Below the pieces are notes generated by a model that ran no database searches, was not told the DNA's origin, and saw only the letters and a program-made list of their open reading frames with translations. From NCBI GenBank assembly GCA_001275005.1, contig JWZX01002566.1, forward strand, positions 1 through 11,806: a DNA stretch of 11,806 nt, given 5' to 3'. Position 1 is the first letter of the stretch, and the number at the start of each line of letters is the position of its first letter. The translations under genes and the position numbers were made by a program. Positions 1 to 6,748 of the stretch are shown piece after piece. The stretch is from Chrysochromulina tobinii. Its lineage: Eukaryota > Haptophyta > Prymnesiales > Chrysochromulinaceae.

Positions 1-27
1 GACCCACTCCCCTATGCTATTACGCAA

Positions 28-42
28 CTAACTTCTCAACAG
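28..42 (+). other. Probable spliceosomal 3' splice site (end of an intron)
   Basis: The stretch reads as a branch-site-like CTAAC, followed by a short pyrimidine-rich tract and CAG, then G as the first exon base. It lies immediately before a coding-like Cys-rich segment, so the first 42 bases are probably the tail of an intron of a gene that begins outside the window. The call rests on motif shape only; no transcript evidence is available. Confidence 0.45.
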
Positions 43-274
43 GTGCCCGCACCGGGAGAGAAGCCAAGTGGCTTAGCGGCGCCCTCGACTGCGCCGACTG
101 CGGCGCCCCGCGCTTCCCGCCTCCTGTCCGCCAATGTTCTGCGCCGAGACGTGCTCAGAGACGTGCAACTGGGCTTCCGACGCCGATTGCAACGACTGCG
201 GCCCCGGCTCGGAGTTCCGCCCGGCCCCGGGCCGACGGCTCGTGGACCACAGACCACATCGTCACATGTGCTAA
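43..274 (+). pseudogene. 3' end of a Cys-rich repeat protein, partial and apparently frame-shifted
   Basis: Two pieces of one recognisable Cys-rich repeat are present in different frames. In the frame with codons starting at 45, bases 87-125 encode DCADCGAPRFPPP, which matches the D-C-x-D-C-G plus Pro-rich linker that closes such repeats. In the frame starting at 134, the residues CAETC, then CNW, then DADCNDCGPGSEF match the start of the next repeat, and this frame ends at TAA 272-274. Repeats of this sort (C-x3-C, D-x-D-C-x-D-x-GPGSE) recur in proteins of haptophytes and some other protists; their role is not established to my knowledge. The second frame has a TAG at 74-76, so the two pieces need a frame change between about 115 and 137. 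The gene is cut by the left edge of the window. This could be a decayed gene end, an assembly indel or an unrecognised small intron. Confidence 0.4.
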
Positions 275-635
275 GGTGAAAGCGGTTTGTACCGCCGGTA
301 CGTTTGTAGGAACCCTTCATCATGTCCTGTACATGTCTGAGTCTAGAGAACCAAAGTGTCTAAAGTAAGAAACGACAAACGACATACGGGGGTGGGGAAG
401 CCGGCGGTAGCACTCTAAACATTTTTGGAATCGAATCTCGCCTCGGAGAACGCGTTTCTGAGAGCTTCTATTCGAACTTCTTCTTAAAAGGAAGGCAAGA
501 GAACCTCCGCGCATTCCGTCAACCATTTCGCGCGTCATGCCGGGTCTCGCAGTGCGTCCTGTGGCGATCGAACGCAACCATTCCGCCAAGCCGCGCCGCG
601 ACAGTTAAATTGGATGCTGATCGTCCTCCCACCGC
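275..635. other. Spacer between the Cys-rich fragment and the heliorhodopsin gene
   Basis: I see no convincing gene or RNA here. An 89-residue reading frame on the minus strand (320-589) resembles no family I know and has no supporting motif. The spacer holds a 13-bp palindrome (GTACCGCCGGTAC at 289-301), described separately, and presumably the promoter and 5' leader of the heliorhodopsin gene. Confidence 0.5.
290..300. promoter_or_regulatory. Palindrome TACCGCCGGTA upstream of the heliorhodopsin gene
   Basis: TACCG and CGGTA flank a single C, and the symmetry extends one base on each side. The identical 11-mer occurs again at 3989-3999, and the spacerless form TACCGGTA occurs at 4146-4153 and 7821-7828, all outside clear genes. 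Its distance to the downstream ATG is about 335 bp. A transcription-factor site or core-promoter element is a guess from recurrence alone. Confidence 0.3.
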
Positions 636-1589
636 ATGTTCATGGTACTGCTGCAGGTCCCGGCTACCATTCCTACCACGCACGCGCTTGAGTCGGAGCC
701 GGTGAAAAGCGAAATGAATGGCGAGGTCATCATCCCCATCCCGTCCCGCCGGCTCTGGAGATGGAATGTGGGCATGTCAATCTTTCATGGCATCCTCCTG
801 ATCGCCACATGCGTTATCGGCAACCTGGAACTCAGGGTGCCCGTGTACGGGTCCAGCGTCAAGCTGAGGGTGGGAATGGGCAACAGCTCCGCAGGTTGGG
901 CGCTGGCACCGGACACGGACACTCGAGTCGGCTGGATGTACATGACTTCCCTCGTCGCCCTGTTCTTCGGCATGTCTTGTGGCTTCCACTTCGGTAACGC
1001 GTTCATTTGGCGCAAGTACTACGAGTACGCGCTGGAGCGCGCCTACGCTCCGTTCCGCTGGATCGAGTACTCGGGAAGTGCCTCGGTGATGATTCTCATC
1101 CTCTCGTACACCTCGGGTACCCTCCTGAGCCCGATGCTGGTGTCGCTCTTCGCACTCACGATGATCACCATGTACTTCGGCCACCTGCACGAGGTGATCT
1201 GCCGCCCCAAGTCGCTCGACGAGTGGGAGTGCAAGAACAAGCTGTGGCGGCTGCAGGCCCACCTGTTGGGCTATGTGCCACAGTGCTTCGCATGGGGGCT
1301 GATCATCGCGCAGTTCATGGACGCCGGTGGCAAGACGACCACGGACGCGAGCGGCCAAACGCGCCAAATGCCCAAATTCGTCTACGCCATCGTCTTCGGC
1401 GAGATGGCTGTCTTCTGGAGCTTTGGCGTCGTGCAGCTCATCGTGTCGCTCCGGCCGCCATCCAAGTACTGCCAGGGCGAGATCGCGTACATGTGGCTCT
1501 CGCTGTTCGCCAAGGGCTTTCTCGGCATCATCGTCCTCGGCAATGTGCTCATTCTCGACAACTTCACCGACATTTACGAGAATTCGTGA
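636..1589 (+). CDS. Heliorhodopsin
   Basis: This is a retinal-binding seven-helix membrane protein of the heliorhodopsin family, 317 residues from the first ATG. Helices lie at about 43-63, 97-122, 144-164, 165-187, 207-229, 247-271 and 282-308. The long segment between helices 1 and 2 (64-96) is typical of the family, whose N terminus faces the cytoplasm. Key residues are visible: E144 in RWIEYSGSAS is the Schiff-base counterion, and K293 in WLSLFAKGFLG is the retinal lysine with S289 four residues before it. H51 and H118 fit the conserved histidines of helices 1 and 2, and GEIAYMWLSLFAK matches the family's helix 7 entry. Residues 1-40 are polar and longer than in prokaryotic members; an alternative start is M27 (714). 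E256 places an acid inside helix 6. Most heliorhodopsins do not pump ions, while some from haptophyte viruses conduct protons, so the activity of this one is open. No intron is needed and the gene looks intact. Confidence 0.95.
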   Translation: MFMVLLQVPATIPTTHALESEPVKSEMNGEVIIPIPSRRLWRWNVGMSIFHGILLIATCVIGNLELRVPVYGSSVKLRVGMGNSSAGWALAPDTDTRVGWMYMTSLVALFFGMSCGFHFGNAFIWRKYYEYALERAYAPFRWIEYSGSASVMILILSYTSGTLLSPMLVSLFALTMITMYFGHLHEVICRPKSLDEWECKNKLWRLQAHLLGYVPQCFAWGLIIAQFMDAGGKTTTDASGQTRQMPKFVYAIVFGEMAVFWSFGVVQLIVSLRPPSKYCQGEIAYMWLSLFAKGFLGIIVLGNVLILDNFTDIYENS

Positions 1590-2204
1590 GATATCATCGG
1601 CCGACTGGGCACGAACGATGTGTCGTCGAGTCTGTGCAGTCGTCGTGGCTCGTGCCATCCCATGCCGCCCCTGCATGCCGTTCCCGTGAAGGAGAGGGAG
1701 ACTCAGACTGTGCGGCGGGTGATTCATCGCCTGCTGTCGCTGTACCGCTTCAGACTCTCACAGATCTGAGTCAGCGTCCCCGATAAAGAGTGTGTGTGCG
1801 ATAAGTGCAGTGTGGATGCCCCGGCCCTGTAATTTTGCCAGGCGGCATGGTCCGCGCGGAATCGGTACCATCGCCCCATCATGTACTTGGACGTGGGGCT
1901 CGTTGCGTGATTCAGGATGTGGCTTAGTGCAGGGCCGTCAATGAGGGCCGTGCGCGGTCCGTGCGCGGAGCCCGCGGTCGCTTTGATCTCAGACCGGTGC
2001 GAGTGGCTGGTGGCGCCGCGTTCGAGGTGGTCGTGGTGGTGCGCGCGTGTGGGCTCAGTGCCCGCTGTCCGAGCCGCTGTGGCGTCCGGTCAGCTGGCGT
2101 GGGTCGCGTTCACGACTACACGTGCGGACGCGTGAGGTGAGCGTATTGTGAGCGTGGTCGTCTCGTTTACGTCTCTCGCGTCCGTACGCGCCCCGGGTCA
2201 ATCT
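1590..2204. other. Spacer downstream of the heliorhodopsin gene
   Basis: No gene is supported here. The first part is presumably the heliorhodopsin 3' untranslated region. A perfect 10-bp direct repeat with an 11-bp period (CCGTGCGCGG at 1948-1957 and 1959-1968) lies in the middle. A 72-residue plus-strand frame at 1917-2135 is rich in Arg, Ala and Ser and shows no motif. The right part probably holds the promoter of the next gene. Confidence 0.5.
1948..1968. repeat. 11-bp-period tandem doublet (CCGTGCGCGG twice)
   Basis: The two copies are identical over 10 bases and separated by one T. This is one of several 10-11 bp tandem doublets in the spacers of this window. Confidence 0.7.
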
Positions 2205-3650
2205 ATGCTTACAAAAAATGGCGCCGCCGGTACGGAACGGTACGGTACCTACGTCGATACCTACGCGTCCCGCGGTCATCTCAGGTCGGTCCCGGCGGAT
2301 CTAAGCGCCGAGGGGACCACGACGAAACGATTTTTTTTTAATTTAGAGTTTGCGAGGAACATCAGTGATGCTGCAACACAGCTCCTCACGACGCACAGGA
2401 TGTCTGGACAGGATCATATTTCTGAAGCTCCACCAGACGTAGTTGAAAGAGTAGCGGCCGAGGTTTCCGAGACCGTGGGTGTCGATCCGTCCTCATGCCG
2501 GACGACCAATGTCAAGGCCCTCGCAGCCGACGGAACGTTGGGGTGGTGCATCATCTATAGGCTTTCAGTGTTCGCTGCAGCCGCCCATGTAATCATCTCA
2601 CAGGCCTGGCTGAAGACGCTCGCAGCGTCGGCTGCCGTGATGCCGCCCCTCGCAACCCTTGCCGCCAAGACCCAGGCAATACGCTCACAAACCTGGGTGA
2701 AGATGCTCGCTGCGTCAGCTGCCATGAAGACGGCCCTTGCACCCACTTTGGCGGTGGCAGCAGCCAAGCTCTCAGCCTGGGCAGTCGCTGCAAAGCCGGC
2801 CGACGCCCTCGCCAGGCTTCTTGCGATCGCCGAGTTTGTGTCAGTGTACGCAGAGGCGATTGTGATTTATGTGGTGGCAGCCGCCGCGGACACCAAGGAC
2901 TCGCTCGTGACCACATTTCCTCAAACGACGGCCGCCGTGATGTCAGCTTTCGCAAGCCTCGAACTCTTCTTGGAAGCGGTCGTGGTGCCCTTTTATGTGA
3001 GCATGGTCAGCTTGCTAAGCCTGCATTGGGCGGCGACGTTGGGCTTCGCTCTGCCGATTGTGGCGATCGCGTGGGTGGTCTTCCGCATGCCGCCGCCGCC
3101 CGCCAAAGCGATGCCAGTGCCACGCAAGAAGCCCTCCACTAAGAGCGCTAACGAGGACGACGAGAACCACGGCGGCGACGGCGGACCGGGCAGCGACGGC
3201 GGCTTGGGCAGCAACGGCGGCTTGGGCCGCATCAGGGCAGCCTGGGCCAAACTCCCCCCCCACTGGGCGAGGGCTTTCCTCGTCGGCAGTGGCGTCCTCC
3301 TGGATCGGGTGGTGCTCCTCGGCGGCAGCGGCGGCAGCGGCGCTCCAGCTCGCTACCTCGCCCAACCGGCGCCGGTAGCCATGAAGGGTGCCACAACGTC
3401 GTCGCGCTACGAGACGCCGGCCTTGTCGACGCAGCTGTCGTCCAAGGCGAGCAAGGAGCCGCAGAATACGATGCACTTCGGCTTGGGCGCGGCCAGTCTC
3501 CCACGGAAGGTAGGCCGGTGGGCATCCGAGCTGCCGCCTCCTGGGGAGGTTCTGACGCGCGTGAGGGATCGCTCTCTGCCGCTCCTTGTGCCACGAGCGG
3601 CCGTCACCGGTTTGGGCTCTCGCTTTATCAGCAAGGCCCAACAGCCGTGA
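2205..3650 (+). CDS. Ala-rich putative membrane protein with internal repeats, unknown family
   Basis: I do not recognise this protein. The frame is open without ATG back to 2148; the first ATG is at 2205 (481 residues) and the next good one is at 2400 (416 residues). The later start is attractive because the part before it has weaker third-position G/C bias and a run of nine T at 2331-2339. Numbering from 2205, residues 115-131, 200-230 and 244-294 are hydrophobic enough for several membrane segments. A 29-residue unit is tandemly duplicated at about 130-158 and 159-187, with the shared core S-Q-x-W-x-K-x-LAASAA. An acidic and Gly-rich tail follows, with three six-residue units of the type G-[GS]-[DN]-GG-[LP] at about 323-340, then a Pro/Ser-rich, basic C terminus. 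The third-position bias and uninterrupted length argue that it is a real gene. Its function and location are unknown. Confidence 0.6.
   Translation: MLTKNGAAGTERYGTYVDTYASRGHLRSVPADLSAEGTTTKRFFFNLEFARNISDAATQLLTTHRMSGQDHISEAPPDVVERVAAEVSETVGVDPSSCRTTNVKALAADGTLGWCIIYRLSVFAAAAHVIISQAWLKTLAASAAVMPPLATLAAKTQAIRSQTWVKMLAASAAMKTALAPTLAVAAAKLSAWAVAAKPADALARLLAIAEFVSVYAEAIVIYVVAAAADTKDSLVTTFPQTTAAVMSAFASLELFLEAVVVPFYVSMVSLLSLHWAATLGFALPIVAIAWVVFRMPPPPAKAMPVPRKKPSTKSANEDDENHGGDGGPGSDGGLGSNGGLGRIRAAWAKLPPHWARAFLVGSGVLLDRVVLLGGSGGSGAPARYLAQPAPVAMKGATTSSRYETPALSTQLSSKASKEPQNTMHFGLGAASLPRKVGRWASELPPPGEVLTRVRDRSLPLLVPRAAVTGLGSRFISKAQQP
2229..2248. repeat. 10-bp tandem doublet GGTACGGAAC/GGTACGGTAC
   Basis: Two adjacent 10-base units differ at one position, and further CGGTAC and TACCTACG copies follow. 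The doublet lies just after the first ATG of the Ala-rich protein, in the part whose coding status is least certain, so it may be promoter or leader sequence instead. Confidence 0.5.
2592..2765 (+). repeat. Tandem 87-bp coding duplication
   Basis: Bases 2592-2678 and 2679-2765 encode two 29-residue units sharing I-x-SQ-x-W-x-K-x-LAASAA and an Ala/Leu/Pro-rich second half. The DNA copies have diverged at many third positions while the protein core is kept, which supports an old duplication under coding constraint. A third, much weaker unit with a Trp at nearly the same spacing may follow. Confidence 0.6.
3171..3224 (+). repeat. Three 18-bp Gly-rich units inside the Ala-rich protein
   Basis: The three units encode GGDGGP, GSDGGL and GSNGGL. 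The second and third differ by a single base. They form a flexible acidic/Gly-rich linker between the hydrophobic region and the basic tail. Confidence 0.75.
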
Positions 3651-3948
3651 GTCAAGGCGCCGAGCGTGGCGCAGAGTTGGGCGCTCGGTGTTGGGTCCAC
3701 ATGCATGCCGCCGGTGGCCCGACACGTGTCGAGAAGTGGTCTTGCGGAGGTGAGCTTTCAAGCTCTGGGAGAGCAATAATGGCGCTCCGGGACAGGACGC
3801 ACAAAGCATGCCTGGAGAGTCGAGAGTGTCGGCGAGGCGGCGCGACAACCAGCCCGGCGCGCTTCCCCTTGATCGCCGAGTGCCTTTGCGTATCGTAACT
3901 GGGATATAAGCATATGACTGGGAATCATCAAACAACATACACACTCTG

Positions 3949-3967
3949 TCTGTGAGTAGTCTGTGAG
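3949..3967. repeat. 11-bp-period doublet TCTGTGAG
   Basis: Eight identical bases recur after eleven bases, with TAG between them. It is one of the tandem doublets seen across the window spacers. Confidence 0.5.
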
Positions 3968-3988
3968 GTACGCCCCCATCGGCCACGC

Positions 3989-3999
3989 TACCGCCGGTA
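3989..3999. promoter_or_regulatory. Palindrome TACCGCCGGTA upstream of the rRNA methyltransferase gene
   Basis: This 11-mer is identical to the one at 290-300 and lies about 210 bp before the ATG at 4210. It is listed as regulatory only because it recurs in spacers. Confidence 0.3.
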
Positions 4000-4144
4000 A
4001 CCCGACATGCGCGCGCGTAGAATTTTCTCAAAATACAAAAAGGCACCTCGCATGCGGCATGGTCAGCCCATCATGCGGGCAGTAACCACACACGAACCCT
4101 TGCAGGCCCTTGAAGGTTCATGATGTGACGCGCCCACGATGGCG

Positions 4145-4154
4145 TTACCGGTAA
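4145..4154. promoter_or_regulatory. Palindrome TTACCGGTAA close to the rRNA methyltransferase start
   Basis: This is a perfect 10-bp palindrome 55 bp before the ATG at 4210. It carries the same TACCG/CGGTA half-sites as the 3989 element but without the middle base. Confidence 0.3.
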
Positions 4155-4209
4155 GTTGGTCGGTCGCTGACTCCACACAGCACTCTCATCAAAACCGCAA
4201 AACACGCGA

Positions 4210-5307
4210 ATGTTGACGCTTCACGCGACATTTGCGGCTGCACTCGTGCTCGCGGGAGGCCGCGGCAAGGGCCCATGCAGGTCACTGCTAGTCTCCCTCC
4301 AGCGCGCTGGCGCGAGCCGCTTCATGTGCTCTGGTAACGAGGACACAGAGTCAGCAGAGCTCTCTGCCGATGAGCTGCCGATGTCCACCGGTGCGCCCAT
4401 CGAGGCGCGCACGCTCTATTACGTGGCGACGCCCATCGGAAATCTGGAGGACATCACGCTTCGCGCGGTGCGCACTCTGCGTGAGGTGGACGTCGTCGCG
4501 ACTGAGGACACTCGTGTCACGTTGGGACTGCTGCGCCACTTGCACATCGGCCCTAAAAAGCTTGTGGCGCACCATGATCACAACCTCGCCTCGTCCGTGC
4601 CCAAGCTCATCGAGCTGCTCGAGGGTGGAGCCTCTGTTGCCGTGGTGAGCGATGCAGGCACCCCGGGCATCTCCGACCCCGGACTCGCACTCGCTGCGGA
4701 GTGTGCACGGCGTAGCATCCCAATCGTGCCGGTACCTGGAGCGTGTGCCGCCGTCGCAGCCATCTCGGTCAGCGGCTTCGTGTCAACTGAGTTCATCTTT
4801 GGAGGCTTCTTGCCGCGCAGCGGCAGCGGGCGCAAGGCTCGCATCGCGGAGATGGTGGGCGAGCGGCGCGCGGTGGTGCTATACGAGGCGCCGCACAGGA
4901 TGCTCGACACGCTAGGCGACCTCAAGATGGCAGGTGCGGGCGGGCGAGGCGTGGTCGTCGCGCGCGAGATGACGAAGCTTCACGAGGAATTTCATCGTGG
5001 CACCATTGCGTCGGCGCACGCGTGGTATGCGGCTATCGCTGAGCGCGACGGGAAGCTGCGTGGCGAGTTTGCGGTGGTGATCGCGCCATTGGATGCGGCG
5101 ACGCTCGAGCAGCGAGAAGGCGAGGCGGCGGCGGTAGCCGAGGAGCGAGCGACAGAGGCTGTGCGTGCGCGGCTTGCGGCCGGCGGCGCGCTCTCGCGAG
5201 TCGTCAAGGAGGCGGCGCTCGAGTTTGGGGTGCCGAAAGCGAAGTTGTATGCGGAGGCGTTGCGACAGAAGGAGGCGCTGCGCGGGGTGCGCGAGAGCAA
5301 GGAATAG
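4210..5307 (+). CDS. rsmI: 16S rRNA (cytidine-2'-O)-methyltransferase RsmI, probably plastid-targeted
   Basis: RsmI uses S-adenosylmethionine to 2'-O-methylate C1402 in the decoding centre of bacterial-type small-subunit rRNA. This copy has 365 residues. Family motifs appear in order: VATPIGNLED (72-81), ATEDTR (97-102), SDAGTPGISDPG (147-158), PVPGACA (174-180), FIFGGFLPR (195-203), YEAPHR (225-230), AREMTKLHEE (251-260) and RGEFAVVI (284-291). The C-terminal helical part is present. The catalytic region starts near residue 68, whereas bacterial proteins start almost there. The extra N terminus opens with a hydrophobic stretch (about 3-16) followed by a basic, Ser-containing segment (20-38) and an acidic linker, as in bipartite presequences for complex plastids. 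The likely substrate is therefore plastid 16S rRNA; a mitochondrial destination is less likely. The gene is intronless and ends 108 bp from the convergent SET/MYND gene. Confidence 0.92.
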   Translation: MLTLHATFAAALVLAGGRGKGPCRSLLVSLQRAGASRFMCSGNEDTESAELSADELPMSTGAPIEARTLYYVATPIGNLEDITLRAVRTLREVDVVATEDTRVTLGLLRHLHIGPKKLVAHHDHNLASSVPKLIELLEGGASVAVVSDAGTPGISDPGLALAAECARRSIPIVPVPGACAAVAAISVSGFVSTEFIFGGFLPRSGSGRKARIAEMVGERRAVVLYEAPHRMLDTLGDLKMAGAGGRGVVVAREMTKLHEEFHRGTIASAHAWYAAIAERDGKLRGEFAVVIAPLDAATLEQREGEAAAVAEERATEAVRARLAAGGALSRVVKEAALEFGVPKAKLYAEALRQKEALRGVRESKE

Positions 5308-5415
5308 TCGCTTGATGCAGGTAGACGGCAAACAGGAGGACGCGACGGTGCGGCCTTCTGAATGTGGGCCGCGTTTCGCTCTAACACAAAATCTTCCACG
5401 TTCTAACGATAATCG

Positions 5416-6492
5416 TCATCGTTCTGACCCATCTTCGACCGTCCCCGCCTCCCATGTGCCACCACAATGAACACACTGCCGCCATTCGCCGCCAATTGGA
5501 AAACCGAGCCCCGAACCGCAACCGGGCAGCCCACAGCGCATCGCCTCTAGCCGTTGCGTGAGCTCAGCCTCCTGCTCAAGATCCGCATCTGCGCTCAAGC
5601 AGCGGCGACACGAGCACACGAAGCCGTAGTGGTCCTCGAGATAACTGCGGCGCGCCCGTGGTCCCTCGGCCGAGGACGCATAACAGTGGACGAGCTCGTC
5701 GCCCTCTTCGACCTCAGTGAGCGCAACGAGGGCGAAGCGCGGCCGGCAGCCTCCGCCTGCCTCCTCGCGGCCCCGGGGCACGGAGTCAAAGACCAGATTC
5801 GGGAGACAACTGTGATTGAAAAGGTGAAACGCGCCTACAAATGAGGCCAGCGCCAGGTCGGCATTGCCAGGCCCGGTCACGCCGTAAACGTTGGCCTGAT
5901 GCCGATCGAGTACGGCGAAGAGCTCCTTGGCAGGCACGCGAGCTGGAGGCGCAATCGCCTTGAGAGCGGACACCACGGCGCGCTTGATCACAGCGCCATT
6001 GCGCTGCGTGCGGCGGATGCCGCAAAGGCGATCATAGCCCGAAAAGCCCACGACGACGCCAGGAAGGAGCTCAAGTTCGCCTTCTCGTGCTCGCAAAGCG
6101 AGCGCTGCAATCGCCTGTGTTACCAGGTCGACTGCGTCGTCGTCATCATCGGCATCGCAGTTTGCAAGGGCCGCGCACTCGAGATCGGTATGCTGATGGC
6201 TGGCCTGACAGGCACTGCTACAGTATCGCACCCGGTCACAGTTCCTGCACACAATATCCCAATCTCGGCCGTGTTGGCATCGAGCGAGGCAGTGTGCACA
6301 AACGTGCGACTCGTGGGGGCGTTCAATTGTGAGCAGCAGAGGCCGTTCGTGCAGCACGACCTCTCCTGCAAGGATTCGTCGCGACGCAAACATGCCTAGC
6401 CCGCCGTACGTGGTGTGCTGAACACGACAAGGCACATTTGAATTGGCAAAGAGGTCGTTCAGCAAGGTGACGACGTCGTCTCGGCTCGACAT
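5416..6492 (-). CDS. SET and MYND domain lysine methyltransferase (SMYD-like)
   Basis: This 358-residue protein is laid out like SMYD-type protein lysine methyltransferases. The N-terminal SET piece includes GGLGMFASRRILAGE (30-44). A MYND zinc finger is inserted next, with likely ligands C65, C68, C82, C85, C91, C95, H101 and C106. A poly-Asp stretch (115-119) follows. The SET core carries FNHSCLPN (225-232) for S-adenosylmethionine and active-site binding, and GDELVHCYAS (264-273) holds the conserved catalytic Tyr271. The post-SET cluster is CSCRRC (293-298). A further CxxxxC...CxxC set (320, 325, 340, 343) suggests an added zinc ribbon at the C terminus. Such enzymes methylate histones or other proteins in nucleus or cytosol; the target here is unknown. 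The start is the first ATG, about 256 bp from the divergent light-harvesting gene. The frame is uninterrupted. Confidence 0.9.
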   Translation of the reverse strand: MSSRDDVVTLLNDLFANSNVPCRVQHTTYGGLGMFASRRILAGEVVLHERPLLLTIERPHESHVCAHCLARCQHGRDWDIVCRNCDRVRYCSSACQASHQHTDLECAALANCDADDDDDAVDLVTQAIAALALRAREGELELLPGVVVGFSGYDRLCGIRRTQRNGAVIKRAVVSALKAIAPPARVPAKELFAVLDRHQANVYGVTGPGNADLALASFVGAFHLFNHSCLPNLVFDSVPRGREEAGGGCRPRFALVALTEVEEGDELVHCYASSAEGPRARRSYLEDHYGFVCSCRRCLSADADLEQEAELTQRLEAMRCGLPGCGSGLGFPIGGEWRQCVHCGGTWEAGTVEDGSER

Positions 6493-6748
6493 CCGGAATG
6501 GACGACCTTCGAAGTTCCCGAAATGAAGCGAACGAAAGTCTTACCTGTGAGATCCCGAGCGGTCCTGAGCTAATCCGACCCCCATTTCGTGTTGTTTCAC
6601 GAGCAAACTCGCGATGTAAATGAATCCGCGGATCACGCTGTCGAGATAAAATCATGGTGGGCCTTCGCAGCTTTCTCCCGAAAAACTGCGCGCGCTGCGT
6701 GCCGCTCGGCGACAACGTATGCCTGACCCGCGCTGGTGCCTGCTGACC
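6493..6748. promoter_or_regulatory. Shared divergent promoter region of the SET/MYND and light-harvesting genes
   Basis: The two ATGs face away from each other across about 256 bp, so the promoters must lie here. An AT-rich GATAAAAT near 6644-6651 is the most TATA-like stretch, about 100 bp before the light-harvesting ATG. A small inverted repeat, TCGTG at 6587-6591 and CACGA at 6598-6602, lies in the middle. No element was matched to a known light-responsive motif. Confidence 0.4.

Larger units (their letters stand above)
3651..4209. other. Spacer upstream of the rRNA methyltransferase gene
   Basis: No gene is supported. Minus- and plus-strand frames extending into this region are continuations of non-coding shadows. 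The spacer contains an 11-bp-period doublet (TCTGTGAG at 3949-3956 and 3960-3967), an A-rich stretch near 4021-4042, and two TACCG-CGGTA palindromes close to the downstream ATG. It presumably contains the promoter of the next gene. Confidence 0.5.

Noticed and set aside
320-589. A minus-strand frame beginning MAEWLRSIATGR, and a tRNA-like look of the same stretch
   Set aside because: No T-arm or paired cloverleaf could be found, and the peptide shows no family features.
777-1727. A 316-residue open frame on the minus strand opposite the heliorhodopsin gene
   Set aside because: It is the antisense shadow of a strongly G/C-biased coding frame. It is rich in His, Arg, Glu and Ala and shows no motif, while the plus-strand frame is a clear heliorhodopsin.
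1007-1786. A 259-residue plus-strand frame overlapping the heliorhodopsin gene
   Set aside because: It is a frame-shifted shadow with Arg/His/Pro-rich composition and no hydrophobic segments. It starts inside a conserved helix of the real gene.
3015-4046. A 343-residue minus-strand frame overlapping the Ala-rich gene and the following spacer
   Set aside because: The product is dominated by Arg, Ala, Gln and Gly with no recognisable domain, and the plus-strand frame has the better codon bias and internal protein repeats.
5554-6399. Plus-strand frames opposite the SET/MYND gene (96, 166 and 81 residues)
   Set aside because: They are antisense shadows; the minus-strand frame carries complete MYND, SET and post-SET motifs.
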